A DNA stretch of 64,000 nt from Piper betle (Eukaryota; Streptophyta; Magnoliopsida; Piperales; Piperaceae), in assembly GCA_033002965.1 (NCBI GenBank), contig JAURVB010000828.1:1-64000 (forward strand). Reading direction: 5' to 3'. Shown here piece by piece: positions 1 through 10,379 of the stretch (the stretch's first letter is position 1; each line of letters opens with the position of its first letter). Under the pieces are notes generated by a model. It did no database searches. It was not told where the DNA came from and saw only the letters and a program-made list of their open reading frames with translations. A program made the translations under genes and the position numbers.

Positions 1-2655
1 TTAGTCTCCTCCGGTACTCATCGCTGCCCAATTGTATAGTACATAGTGAAGACTCCAATTTTCTATGTTTATTTAGGTCGAATCTAACTAGGTTTAGTAC
101 CGTGTCTTTTGTGGGTCTAAATTCCTTGTCACATATTTAAAACACCTTATGGTGGATCCTAACCCCCCAACTCGTGGCGTGGTTCCCGAGGTCATCCAAC
201 AAACCTGTGAGTGCAAACCCTAGCTGCCCGTAAACTGTGCCTAATGCAAAGGCGTCCTTATAGCACCTTTATGGCCTAGTGTAATGACACTCAAAGGCCC
301 TACTAACGGCCTTGCGCTAGAAATTCAGAAATTAGGGACTTGACTTTATGTGCAACTAGATTAGCAGGCATGCTTAGTCTGGGTCTGATGATTTCTATGG
401 TTCATCATGGCTAAGGCCGGTACCCTTGCATTGGGTTGAAAACTATGCGCCAGGCATTTGCCCTTTTCTATAAAAGCAACCTCTTTCCCTCCTTTTTCAT
501 CACTTTTCTCTTCTTCCCTCCGACTTCCTCCTTGCTCCCTGGCCTCTCCACACCTTTCGCCACTTCCACTATTGTTTCCAAGCTTGGCTAAGTGCCTAGG
601 GTTGAAGGTCTTGGGGTAGATAGCCTCAAGAGACATCCCTTAAGAATTTTTTGAAGTAAAAACCATAACCTCATTAAGGACATGAACAAAACCCTAAATG
701 CCTTGTGTTGTTTGTTTTTTAGTTGATGTGATATGTCAAGCTGTGAGATTATACTCCATGGGGCGACTATTAAAAGATAGTAATCAAATATATAAAAATT
801 ACTGATGGATTCACTAAGTGTCCACTGAAAACATGTAAAGTTTGGTAGCATTTGAAAAAATGTTTAAGTGGTTAGTTAATCTGGTTTTATGAAGTGTAAA
901 GAAATGCTAAGTGAAATTGCAAGAAATTTCACCCAAGACTTTAGGATTTGTCCCAATAACACCACCCTAAAATTAAAGAGCCAATGACTTAGTACATCGT
1001 ACGTAATGATTTTCCCAACCAACTAGGTCTAGCCAACTCTAGAAATAGCCAATTCCTTCCCTTCCCAAATCCAATCAGGCCAAAATACTTAGAGTTTAGT
1101 CTCAAAATTGAACAAGATTCAAGCCCACGGTATTGGCTAGTCCTACCCTTTTACCTAGGCCCATTTAGAGTTTTCAAGCTCATGAACAAAACATAGGAAA
1201 CTTTATGTGTGACCCAAGAACACTATTCCTAACACCTTAGTACGACCTTTATTACCCTTGCTCATTATGTTTCTCATGGGCCAACACTTGGTGATTTGTA
1301 TATTGAACCCTTAGAGTGTCAGGGCCGACTGTTCTAAATTTTACTTCATTTTAACATCGTTTGGCCCATCTGAAAAATAGTATAGTTAAGTCCATTTGAG
1401 AAAAATTACAAGTATATGACTTTCAGTAAGTATACATGCCTTAAATCCTAATTAAGGTTATCTAATGATGATTAACACTTCATTAAGATAATAAGTAAGT
1501 TTATTTAGTTTTGATGTGTCGTGCATGTGTTGAGGTATTGTCTCATTTTATATGCCAATGTGATCCGAGGTTGATTTAGGTTTCATCTCCTTGTCGGGCT
1601 ATACAGAGTGAACTCGTTGAGTTAAGACGAGGGGCTTCACTCATCCAGGTCTGTATGACTCTTTTGTTTCACCTCTTCTTGACTCCTACAGTGTCAAGAT
1701 TTATTAGAGTTTTACACATTAGATGACATCGATGATATTTTTATATGATCCCTCTAATGCTAGGCCATTGAGTTGAGTTTTCCATAGTTTAATAAAACTA
1801 GAAGGATGAGATCCCTTGTTAATTTTTGAACATAAGATTTAGAAATTTATTATATAAGTTCCTCCCTATGCCCATTAAATAAGTACATGCAGTTATATGA
1901 GAGTGGTATGGGTTATATGAATTGCATTACTACTCCTTTACACCCTAAAATATTGAAATGTAAGTAGGCTATTGCAAATGCTGCTCTTTTTCAAACATTG
2001 TGGCACTAACCTAACACTATTCCAAGCCACTTGAGTACCGTCCGAGTGATATATTGAAGATATGAGGGTGTTAGCATAAGTATGTATATATCTAAGTATG
2101 AAGCCATGGAGTTTACTTTGACATTTATTGAATGATTTTTTGTAGGTGTTAAAATACTTAACTGTTAGTATGATGTGTCAATATTTATTTTTAGACTGGC
2201 AATCAATAACGGATTTCCTATATTTATTTAGGTGAGTATGCATGTCAGTGGTCAATGTAGGTGGATAGATCACGAGACTTATGACAAGAGATGGTAATTA
2301 TAGTGTATCCGACTTATATATTTTTGGGAAATTTATTATGCATTAGAGATTTATGTATTATCAGGAACTATTAAACTTCATGATGCATTGTGATTTAGGT
2401 TGGTGTCATAGACCTTGTTATGATGCACTTGGATGTCTTAAGTGTGATTGTATGCCTTAGCATTATTATATAATTATTATTATTATCACCGTACATGGTA
2501 TTAACTTTGGGGCACTCTAATAATCTTCTTCAAGGTTTGTAATCCTCAAAGTTCTAGAAAAGGATGGGGAGCAAACCAGGTATGCTAAACTTATTTTGTT
2601 AAAGTTGTGTGTGTATACGAGTAATGTGGTTTCGAGGAGCTTACATTCATGTTAT
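1..2655 (+). mobile_element. Ty3/gypsy large-LTR fragment, unit I of duplicated block 1
   Basis: This stretch carries no credible gene. It aligns by eye with 46690-49910, and less closely with 49994-56870, 13036-13795, 29576-31457 and 35648-36690, the last two of which flank a recognisable gypsy pol region. I therefore call it a long LTR of that family. A TATA-like box (ctataaaag, near 468) is followed by a pyrimidine-rich leader, as in the other copies. About 500 bp present at 47371-47878 is missing here after the words 'accata' near 668. The window opens inside the LTR, so its left end is not visible. Confidence 0.6.
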
Positions 2656-2659
2656 GTGA

Positions 2660-5235
2660 AGAGACAGAGATATTGATGACTTGAGTATTCACAATGATCG
2701 AAAGATCAACATCATAGAGTTGCAGTAATGGTCAGTGAAAGAGATTTGATTGGAGGGAGCCCAATCCATTTGCTGATGGTTTCCATTTTATTTTAGTCAC
2801 GACCTGGATTGAGTTGAATGCTTAGTTTTTTTTGGTGGATAAGTATATATGGCATTTTTACCCTCCCGTGATGCATTATCAAGTTTTTATATAGATCTGC
2901 ATGCCTAGGTATTTTTGCTATATTTGTCCAATGTAGATATCTTTGTTAGGAATAGATAGAGATTGGAATGATGTCATTTTCATGTGTAAATAAATAGGTA
3001 TGCATTTTTTACTGCAGTATGCTCACCGGCTTCCACTATTTCTGTAATAAAATCATATCAGTTCTTGTAGGTTGTAGATATTTCTACAAGTTTTGTTTAG
3101 ATTGTTCTATATAATTATGAATGTATGAGTATAAACACGTGCCAAAATTGGCAAAAGGTGGTAGCTTTCATGGTTTAAGTGACTTGATGACCCATTTCCC
3201 CAATTGTTACACTGTGGTTTAAATATTATCTTTTGCACGATTGTTCTCACGAGATTAGACATGTCTTGATAGAATATCATGCTAAAATAACCTCAGTAAG
3301 GGAATGAACAAAACCCTAAATGCCTTGTATTTTTTAATATTATGGTGATGTCATATGTCATGCTCTGAGATTATGCTCCATAGCGAGAATATTAACAGAT
3401 GTTAATAAAATTTGTAAAAATTATCTATGGACTCAATAAGTGTCTACTAAAACATTTAAATTTTGATGACATTTCAAAATAATTTAGGTGGCTAGTTAAT
3501 CGAGTTTTTTGAGTGGACAATATTTGACCGTGAAGCCCAGGTTCAGTAACTCCAATTACAAATTTGCTTACCCGTGTTATTTAGGAGTGAAATTGCATGA
3601 AATTTCACAAAATCCATAGGATTTGTCCCAGTAACACCACCCTAAAATTAAAGAGCCAATGGCCCACTAGATTGTGTGTTATAATTTTCGCAACCAACTC
3701 AGTCTAGCTAGCTGCAGAAATGACTAAGCAAATTCCCTAAATGATTAGAGTTTGGTCTTGAAATTGTACGAGATTCAAGTCGACGACTTTAAGTAACCCT
3801 ACCATGTTACCTAGTCTTATTTGAATCCACACTCACAGACAAGACTAAGGAAAATTTGTCTGCGGCCTAGAAACATTGTTCCCAAAACCTTAGCCCGACC
3901 TTTGTGGGCCTTGTTCACCATGCTTCCCATGGTGCAACACTTGGTAATTTGTACATCAAACGCTTAGAGTCTATGGGCCAATTGTTCTAAATTTTATCTC
4001 ATTTGAACATCGTTTAGCTCATCCAGAAAATTGTCCTATTAAGTCCATTTGATAAAAATTCCCAATATGAGACTTTTAATAAGTATACATGTGACCCTAA
4101 CTCCTAATTAAGGTTATCTAAAGAATATTAACACTTCATTAAGAAAATAAATTAGTTAATTAAGTTTTTATTTAATTAAGTTAATTAAATAAGATTTACT
4201 CTTCCTTTTGCGTGGGGCTTGATTCATCAAGGACTGTATCACTCTTCTTAATAGGTTACGCGAAGTGATCTCACTGAGTTAGAACAAGCGGCTCGACTCA
4301 TCCAGGTGTGTAGGACCTTTTGCTTCACCTCTGCTTGACCCCTTAAGTGTTGAGATTTAAATAAATAATGAATTTCCTATATTTATGTAGGTGAGTACGC
4401 ATGTCAATGGCCGGCATAGGTGGACCGATTGAGAGGCTTATGGTGAAGGATGGTAGTTGTTGTGTATCTAACTTATGCATTTTGAAAAAAATTATTATAT
4501 ATTCAAGATTTATGTATTATTTGGAACTATGGGACTTCATATTGTATGGTGATTTGGGCTAGTTCCCTTGATCTTATTATGATGTTTGTAGATATGTTAA
4601 GTGTGATTGTGTGCGTTAGCATAATAATATTATTATTATTATCACGGTGCATGTTGAATGTGTTAGAGTGTGTATGTGTTGGTGTAACATGGTTTAGAGG
4701 AGATTACGATTCATATTGTGTGAAGAGCACACTTGAAGACCAGGTGTTAGGGTATGATGCCAAGACACTCGATGATGCCCTTGTGTCTGTGCGTTTAATT
4801 TTCGTTCGCAGGATGTGGAACAAGTAGCCACAACCTATGTGTTGTGCATGTTAAATTTAACATCATTTAAGAATAAGTCACCTAATTCAATGGTTGGAAC
4901 TAAGTATAAGAAATTGATCATGCATCCACAACATTTCAAGCTGAATGTCTTAGGTGCATTTAGGGTGTTGCCTTCTCGTAGCTTAGAGTGATCATCTGCA
5001 TTATGTAAAGTCCCCTTCTCAATTTTTGGGAGGTGTCGTCGCTCTCGTGACTTAGAGTGCTCATGCTAAGAGCTCCATTAAAGTCCAAAACCTTCCAATA
5101 TTAGTATGATTCAACATTCATTGTACAGAAATCTAGTAAGATACCTGTTTTAAGTGTCCTTGAGGGTTGAGATCTACCATCTTAATGTTTGTATAATAGT
5201 AGGTCTAAAGATTAGCTTCGGAATAATACATCGTA
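2660..5235 (+). mobile_element. Ty3/gypsy large-LTR fragment, unit II of block 1
   Basis: This is the second tandem LTR-like unit. It begins after a short sequence ('gatgacttgagtattcacaa', near 2677) that also precedes the LTR units at 46579 and 49994 and could be a leftover of the element's internal 3' end. It aligns with 49994-56870 but lacks about 730 bp (near 2852) and about 560 bp (near 4364), and it has no counterpart of the solo LTR at 52297-55254. The open frame at 4546-4827 lies inside the LTR and shows no domain, so I do not call it a gene. Confidence 0.55.
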
Positions 5236-6270
5236 ATTTGGTTCACCCTCGGCTTGAAATAAGATAGACTTTGCCGTTGCAATTTTGAATAAAAAATGTT
5301 GGTTACCAAAGTTGTGGCAAAGCTATAACAAATTTGCATCGGCTGCCTCCCGGAGAATTTCTTCTAGTTAGATAAAAAATGCGTCATCCCATAGAGGTCT
5401 GGTCGTCAGTCAATCCCATGTCCGACAAGATATTGTGAGTGTTGTCCTCTTAAGCTCGGGCAGAAAGTCAGTTGTCCACCATGAAAATTCTTCGGTCAAA
5501 TTTTTCTTTGTAAGATCCAATAAAAATTTGGATAATATAAGAATTCTTTTTCTTATCATAATTATTGTATTATCTAATTATTTTTTCTTCATAAATATTA
5601 ATTTTTATCACATCTAATATCTCGTATATATAATCATTATTTCTTTTACTTTTTTGGTTTCCCCCATGTCAATTAGCCAAAGAAATTGAAATTACATTTT
5701 AAAAAACTATTTGAATAAAGAATTATTACATTATCGTGAAAAAATTCAAAAATTAAGGTTGGTGTGCTTTAAATTTAATAATTATCAATGATAAGTAGGT
5801 AATCAAGTTTAGGAATATCATTTGCATCATTAATTTATGATTTTTATCCGTTGGTTGATAGGTCATTCGGTCGGCAAAAAAACATTCATGTTTGGTTTCT
5901 TTTTAATCGGTCAATCGAATTCAGTTATAAATGCTTCGTACTTCCATAAGACACGGCAGTCGGTGATCCACCCCACCCCTTATCCCACATGGGTACATTT
6001 TGTCCATTCAGAAAGGCGAACAAGCTTGCTTGCATTGTTACTTGATTTGCCAACATTTGTAATCATTGACGATAAATGCTCCGTTGAAATATATTGTTTG
6101 ATATATTTAATCTGTCAACAACATCAGCATTTCACCAACATTTCGACTGATGAATGCTCCTCCAAATGACTCGAATCTAAGATCATACAAACATCTTAGC
6201 TACAACTAATATGTTCAAATCCAACAGGTCATGAATATACGTAATGGTACTTCGCTATATTATTGTTATA
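5236..6270. other. Downstream flank of gene unit A, no gene seen
   Basis: The interval is closely repeated at 57990-59030. It holds two short 'tcccacatg' type words (5982, 58134) and AT-rich DNA. Short open frames at 5435-5617 and 5837-6169 are not preserved in length in the other copy and have no recognisable domain. It probably holds the 3' flank of the minus-strand peptide gene. Confidence 0.5.
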
Positions 6271-6280
6271 TTTAAGAAAG

Positions 6281-6592
6281 TTAGAGCTGGAATGAAACAT
6301 TGCTGCTGGCTGCTTTAATATTATCGCCGACAATGCCACCAGACCAAAGTTGAGTTGCTGCAGCTTGTAAACCGCCGCAGGCGATGTTCAATGTGGCGAC
6401 ATTTGGGCATTGCCCACCATTGCTCCCACCTTCGTTCGTGCACCTTGGCGGCGGCGGTCATGGACACCTTTGAAGCAACTGAAATTCAGCTCTGAAGAGC
6501 CTCCCTTCCGCAATGGGGCTCATATTGGATCACAAGATAATCATCAACATCAATATCACCTGGAATAGCTTCCTGTTCAGCTGGAAAGCCAT
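6281..6592 (-). pseudogene. Copy A: small secreted peptide precursor pseudogene (two in-frame stops)
   Basis: Reading the minus strand from ATG at 6592 gives 103 codons before TAA at 6281-6283, the same length as copy E, with no frameshift. The leader reads like a signal peptide: basic start, then about 12 hydrophobic residues, then SPIAEG. The core has AEFQLLQR, four prolines, RCTN and GGQCPN (two cysteines, residues 51 and 62), followed by a Gly/Ala-rich tail ending VSFQL. Codons 21 and 45 are TGA where copies D/E have Cys and other copies have Leu/Ser, so the product would stop after 20 residues. The retained length argues for recent decay. The Pro-rich CTN...CP block recalls CTNIP/SCREW-type plant immune peptides, which is inference only. 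Confidence 0.65.
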
Positions 6593-6730
6593 CTTATGAC
6601 TAATTTAGATAGGAAATGGGGAAGCTTTTTTGGGTTCTTTGGTGTACTTGGTTTGGGGATGGAGGTGTCTCTCTTGTTTAATGCTTAATCACTCTTGTGA
6701 CTTGGGAGATGTTGTTGAGGACATGGAAGG

Positions 6731-6742
6731 ACATATATATGA
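6731..6742 (-). promoter_or_regulatory. TATA-like box upstream of peptide copy A
   Basis: On the minus strand the sequence catatatatgtcc lies about 140 bp before the ATG of copy A. The same element is found upstream of copies E (59483-59493) and D (43613-43624) within a conserved stretch, which supports a shared promoter. It is reduced in F and absent from B, C and C'. Confidence 0.45.
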
Positions 6743-6815
6743 TTGTCTTGAGCTTTGAACTACTCCTCTCTCGTGAACCATACGCGGTTGAGAAGAATGC
6801 TGACTCTGAACCGAA

Positions 6816-7165
6816 TTGATAACGAAAAATGAATGCTTAGAGAAAATGAACTTACAATTGCATGGGATAGATCACAGTGGACAATGCGCACATATCCACA
6901 AATCGAATGAACTTACAATTGCATGGGGTATATCACAATGGTCGGGTTCTAATTCATGGTTAATTATTAGCGTCTATATAAGATCGAGGGGAATTACAAC
7001 TCGTCGGAGTAGACACCAAGAGGACTACCAGGTCATATACGAAAAAACAAATTATGATGAAGTTTGGTCAGAATTAGGCTTTCGTATAGAACAGGAACTG
7101 TAGTCTTAGTCAAGAAGCACACCTTAAAGTTCTTCATGAAACTTTCGAAGACGTTGTCATTTGAA
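6816..7165 (+). pseudogene. Copy A of the divergent partner gene (broken)
   Basis: The plus strand carries an open frame to 7103 whose last third matches copy C' (42005-42322): SRHQEDYQVIYEK, then WSELGFRIE. A missing base in the codon after 'catagaaca' brings an early TAG at 7101-7103. The following 60 bp still align with the C' coding tail (LKVLHET and onward). The front part contains a near-perfect repeat of about 63 bp (6850 and 6912, 'acttacaattgcatgg'). The family is unassigned. It may be a terminal exon, because no convincing upstream part is visible. Confidence 0.45.
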
Positions 7166-7864
7166 TTTTGTTACAGCTTATAACATTTTAACATATTTGT
7201 TAAACATAATTGATGAGATTCAATCACGGTGGAAATTCACCACGAAAAAAGTCAACTGATTTTATTTTGTGTTGCATATGTAAAATAGACGACCCGACCA
7301 GCCTGGTCTTTCTTTTCTTATCGAAGTGATAATTATTTCTCAGTTATGGCGTATCGATCAATCGACCGGAGTGGCATGTCTTTATGGTGTTGCATAATGT
7401 TAATTCAGGTACAAAGTCGTAAAACAATAATCAAGCCAAAATCATCAAGCACTAAATAAGACAACTACAATTCAATTTATTACAAAAATTTTATGTTTTG
7501 TTCATGGATCAATAAACTTAAAATACACAATTCAATTAAGGAGAAAAGTTGGGTGGCAAAAATTTCTCCGAGGTTTTAGCCGTAAAAATAGTAAGAAAAA
7601 TAATACACGCGTATTCACAAACATAAAGATAATAATTTTTATTTTTTTAGAATTCATCTGTTAAATAAGTGTGACAAAAAGTCAAACTTTTCTATACTGT
7701 TTTTTTAATGGTTTTTTTGTAGTGTTACTACATCAGTTAGGATCGAAGTTAATATTTGTATAAGAAAACATGAACAACTCATATAAACCACTAGAAGAAA
7801 GTTGAACTTTGCTTTGAAGAATCCCGAGGGTATAATTATCACTGTCTGGGACTTTTGAATAATG
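7166..7864. other. Non-coding tail of unit A, AT-rich
   Basis: It is repeated at 59906-60600 with scattered small indels. No gene, repeat array or structured RNA is recognisable. The similarity ends near 7845 where the inverted segment begins. Confidence 0.4.
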
Positions 7865-8047
7865 TATCGCTGAACTTGACTGTACTCGGTACAAAGCGTA
7901 CAGCCTTCAAAATCAATACACTACCCTAGGCCTTTATACCATTTTAATCCGTTCTCTTTTCTTTTGAATCTAATTTTTTTTGAAAATTTGGTACTTTGTT
8001 AAAACTCCAGTATTTTAACCAGTACTAAATAAATTATTGATGATAAG

Positions 8048-8258
8048 TAGGGTTGCTAATTGAGCAAGCCAACTCGTGAGCATTTAACGTTCGGCTCGGT
8101 TTGACTCGACTCGAACTCGAATCTTACGAGCCGAAGCTTGAGCAAGGTCGTGTTCGACTCGACTCGACTCGGTTTATAACTTGAACTCGACTCAAACTCG
8201 ACTCGTAGTTCGATTCCAACTCGACTCGATAAAATAATATAATAATATAGTTTTTATA

Positions 8259-8302
<44 letters not shown>

Positions 8303-8565
8303 AATAACAAAGAAGAAAGATAGTTGAGATGGTAAGTATTCACCTTTATGACTTCCAATTGGCCTCATTTTTTTAAGTGAGGTACTTTTTATATTCGAGC
8401 TCGAACACATAAAGATATGATATTCGAGTCGAACTCGAGCATGTATGTCTAAAACTCGTTCGATCTCGAGTCGAGTTTCGAACTATTTGAGCCGAGTTCG
8501 AATACATGTTGAGCTCAGCTTGAACACATGTTGAGCTCGGTTCGCTCGCTCAATTAGCACCCCTA
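8048..8565. mobile_element. hAT-like MITE, 518 bp, with 8-bp target duplication
   Basis: The left end TAGGGTTGCTAATTGAGC and the right end GCTCAATTAGCACCCCTA are inverted repeats with one mismatch. Both sides carry ATGATAAG (8040-8047 and 8566-8573). The block-2 copy shows the uninterrupted site with a single ATGATAA (about 61565-61571, reverse orientation), so insertion came after the duplication. The interior is built of many near-palindromic 'gactcgaactcga' words around a (TA)n tract at about 8268-8295. It encodes no protein. The 8-bp duplication and TAGGG-type ends fit the hAT superfamily. Confidence 0.85.
8268..8295. repeat. (TA)n microsatellite
   Basis: About 14 uninterrupted TA units lie in the middle of the hAT-like MITE. 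Other long TA tracts are at 21038-21061, 23903-23938 and 42813-42835. Confidence 0.85.
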
Positions 8566-8862
8566 ATGATAAGATATATTTTTAAATTCTAATTAAATAT
8601 TAAATTTAAATTCTAATAAAATATTATATTTATAAGTTTAGAATACGAGTGAACCCTCTTCGACTTAATTAAACCAAAGGTACCGCCCATTGGATATAAA
8701 TCTTTTACGGAAAACTGTCATTATATTTAAAATAATGGGCAAGTTTTGTCATGAGAAATAACCCGTCACAATTTTTTGCATCTACCCATTTGCAAGCTGT
8801 CGTAAAATATTGTGGGCCACAGATAATGCACAATAAAGTACAACTCAGGGTGAATTACATTA

Positions 8863-9222
8863 AGGCTCTGTTTAGTTATATTGAAATTGAGTGAAAGAAA
8901 TATTAAATTTAGAGGTCACAAATTTTTTGTCATAAAATGTCTACAAATTTAATCAATTTTTTTAAAATTTCTGTCAAATTAAGCATATATGAAAATTTTA
9001 CAAAGCAACAATTTTTTATGAAAAACAAAAAGATTAGGGAAATTTTGGGAGACACATGCACGTGAACATGGGAATGAATAATTCATTTTTGTCTTATTTT
9101 CCGATTATTTAATTATGTAAAAGAAAATTTTAAAAAAATTATTTCATTTAATTTCATTGCATGTCTATTTTAAATGAAATTTTATGTCATTTTAATTTTT
9201 TCATGTCAACCAAATGGGCCTT
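8863..9222. mobile_element. Tourist-like MITE (block 1 copy)
   Basis: The ends aggctctgtttagtt and its partner aaccaaatgggcctt are approximate inverted repeats of the 'GGCCTGTTTGGTT' kind. TTA lies on both sides (8860-8862 and 9223-9225), as expected for PIF/Harbinger MITEs. The same element is in block 2 (61053-61301, inverted), so it predates the duplication. Confidence 0.6.
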
Positions 9223-9638
9223 TTAAGTTATTCACAATTGAAATCGAATACAATCCGAATTAATAAATATAAAAAATTCATATAACTCTAATCAAATTTC
9301 ATTTTGAAATAAAAGGCATTATTGGTCGTTGGTGGTAGGTGAAGGTGGTCCACAGAGGGCATCTTTGACCGTGTCTAACATTCTGCAGACCATGGTCTTA
9401 CCTTGCTTTATTTTGAGGTAAAGCTTAACTTTATTACCTACCTTTTTATAAAAATAATAATAACTACCTCAAATCCCTCTAACATTTAAAAAAGCATTAA
9501 TAAAAAATATTTTTAGCCAGTAAAAAAATGTATAATTTGTCACCTAGAAGTTGGAAACATACCATGCATTTAATGATTTTTTATATTACGCAAGGCATTG
9601 ATCATAAGCAACTTTGGACTATAGGTTTAATAAATGCA

Positions 9639-9835
9639 CACTAGTGGAAAAATGACCTTTTGTTGCGGAAATTTTCAGTGGCCTACAGCCCGTTTTCTGT
9701 GACAAAAAGAGACTTGGTCGCCAAAATTTCCCACCAAAAGTTTCAATGACAAGAGCCTCCACAACTAATTTATTTCGCGGGCAGAATGATAGCAAATTGT
9801 CACTGAATATATTCGAATAGGAAGGCTTTTCTGCT
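9639..9835 (+). mobile_element. CACTA-type terminal remnant
   Basis: It starts CACTAGTGGAAAAATGACC and continues with subterminal words such as ttttcagtggc and tgacaaaaag. These are the same family as the longer element at 18506. Only the left terminal part is seen. A diverged copy sits at 62423-62620 in block 2, so the insertion predates the duplication. Confidence 0.6.
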
Positions 9836-9909
9836 TGATTTGCTATCTTGAATTTACAGATTTAAATCATCAGCAATACAATTATCCTTAAAAAGAAAAC
9901 TTGATTTAT

Positions 9910-10241
9910 AAATTCATCGTTGAGAAAAATGGTGTTTTGGCTTTGTGCCAGTCTTTCAACATTCAAGCAAGGATTGGAAATAAGAATTCGTAACAATGCA
10001 GGATGAAGTTGGTGAATACGTTCGTTCCAAATGTAAGTCGGAGTACGGCAAATAGACAGCAGATCATACACGGATAAATTCATCGTTGAGAAAAATGGTG
10101 TTTTGGTTTTGTGCCAGTCTTTCAACATTCAAGCAAGGATTGGAAATAAGAATTCGTAACAATGCAGGATGAAGTTGGTGAATACGTTCGTTGCAAATAT
10201 AAGTCGGAGTACGGCAAAATAAACAACAGGTCATATACGGA
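9910..10241 (+). repeat. Tandem duplication of 166 bp across partner-gene fragment A'
   Basis: Two adjacent copies (9910-10075 and 10076-10241) start with aaattcatcgttgagaaaaa and differ at only a few bases. Each ends in a stretch resembling the 'SRHQEDQYQVIYE' region of the partner family (here read as SRSTANRQQIIHG in the first copy). No equivalent duplication is seen in the other units. Confidence 0.7.
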
Positions 10242-10365
10242 TATATTTTGAAAAATTGAGTGGTGGGCTGCACGCTTTGGCGTTGAACATGAAAAAATAG
10301 TCCAAGAAAAATTAACAGCTCACATGAAATTTCTTGTTGAGGTTTGCAATATGAGCTTAGATTGA
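10242..10365 (+). pseudogene. Copy A' of the partner gene, diverged C-terminal end
   Basis: From 10261 the frame reads WWAARFGVEHEKIV and ends at TGA 10363-10365 (34 residues), parallel to WSELGFPVEHETVV and its tail in C'. The amino-acid pattern persists despite strong nucleotide divergence: Arg/Gly-Phe-x-Val-Glu-His-Glu, then a helical tail of equal length to within about one residue. A TGA lies just upstream of the WW in this frame, so the present copy is broken. No peptide gene accompanies it. Confidence 0.4.
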
Positions 10366-10379
10366 ATCATTCTCCAAAC

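Larger units (their letters stand above)
7865..9408. repeat. Segment inverted relative to block 2 (60868-61735)
   Basis: The words ggcctttataccattttaat (7939) and ctaaacttataaatata-like flanks occur as reverse complements at 61650 and 61540. The inverse match runs from 'ctgtactcggtacaaag' near 7880 to 'aaaaggcattattgg' near 9311 and on to about 9408. The block-1 version is longer because it carries the 518-bp MITE at 8048-8565 and a longer Tourist-like MITE. Direct-order similarity resumes at 9413 with 62196. Confidence 0.75.
1..9938 (+). repeat. Segmental duplication, block 1 (partner: about 46690-62728)
   Basis: Order and orientation of LTR unit I, LTR unit II, gene unit A, MITE-bearing spacer and CACTA remnant match 46690-62728, where gene unit E takes the place of A. 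Clear anchor pairs are 5268/58008 (gccgttgcaattttgaat), 6281/59034 (peptide gene) and 9870/62665 (cttaaaaagaaaacttg). Both copies diverge after 'ttttggcttt' at about 9938 and 62728. Block 2 is longer because of a nested solo LTR and extra sequence at 56870-57990 and 61736-62195. The segment 7865-9408 is inverted relative to block 2. Confidence 0.8.

Noticed and set aside
361..851. Minus-strand frames of 87-91 codons
   Set aside because: They are the complement of the LTR leader, and the parallel region at 47166-47414 does not preserve the protein.
8192..8410. 72-codon minus-strand frame
   Set aside because: It runs through the (TA)n tract of the hAT-like MITE and is low-complexity.
9862..10273. 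Two similar minus-strand frames (88 and 69 codons)
   Set aside because: They resemble each other only because the DNA is a 166-bp tandem duplication; the family signal is on the plus strand.
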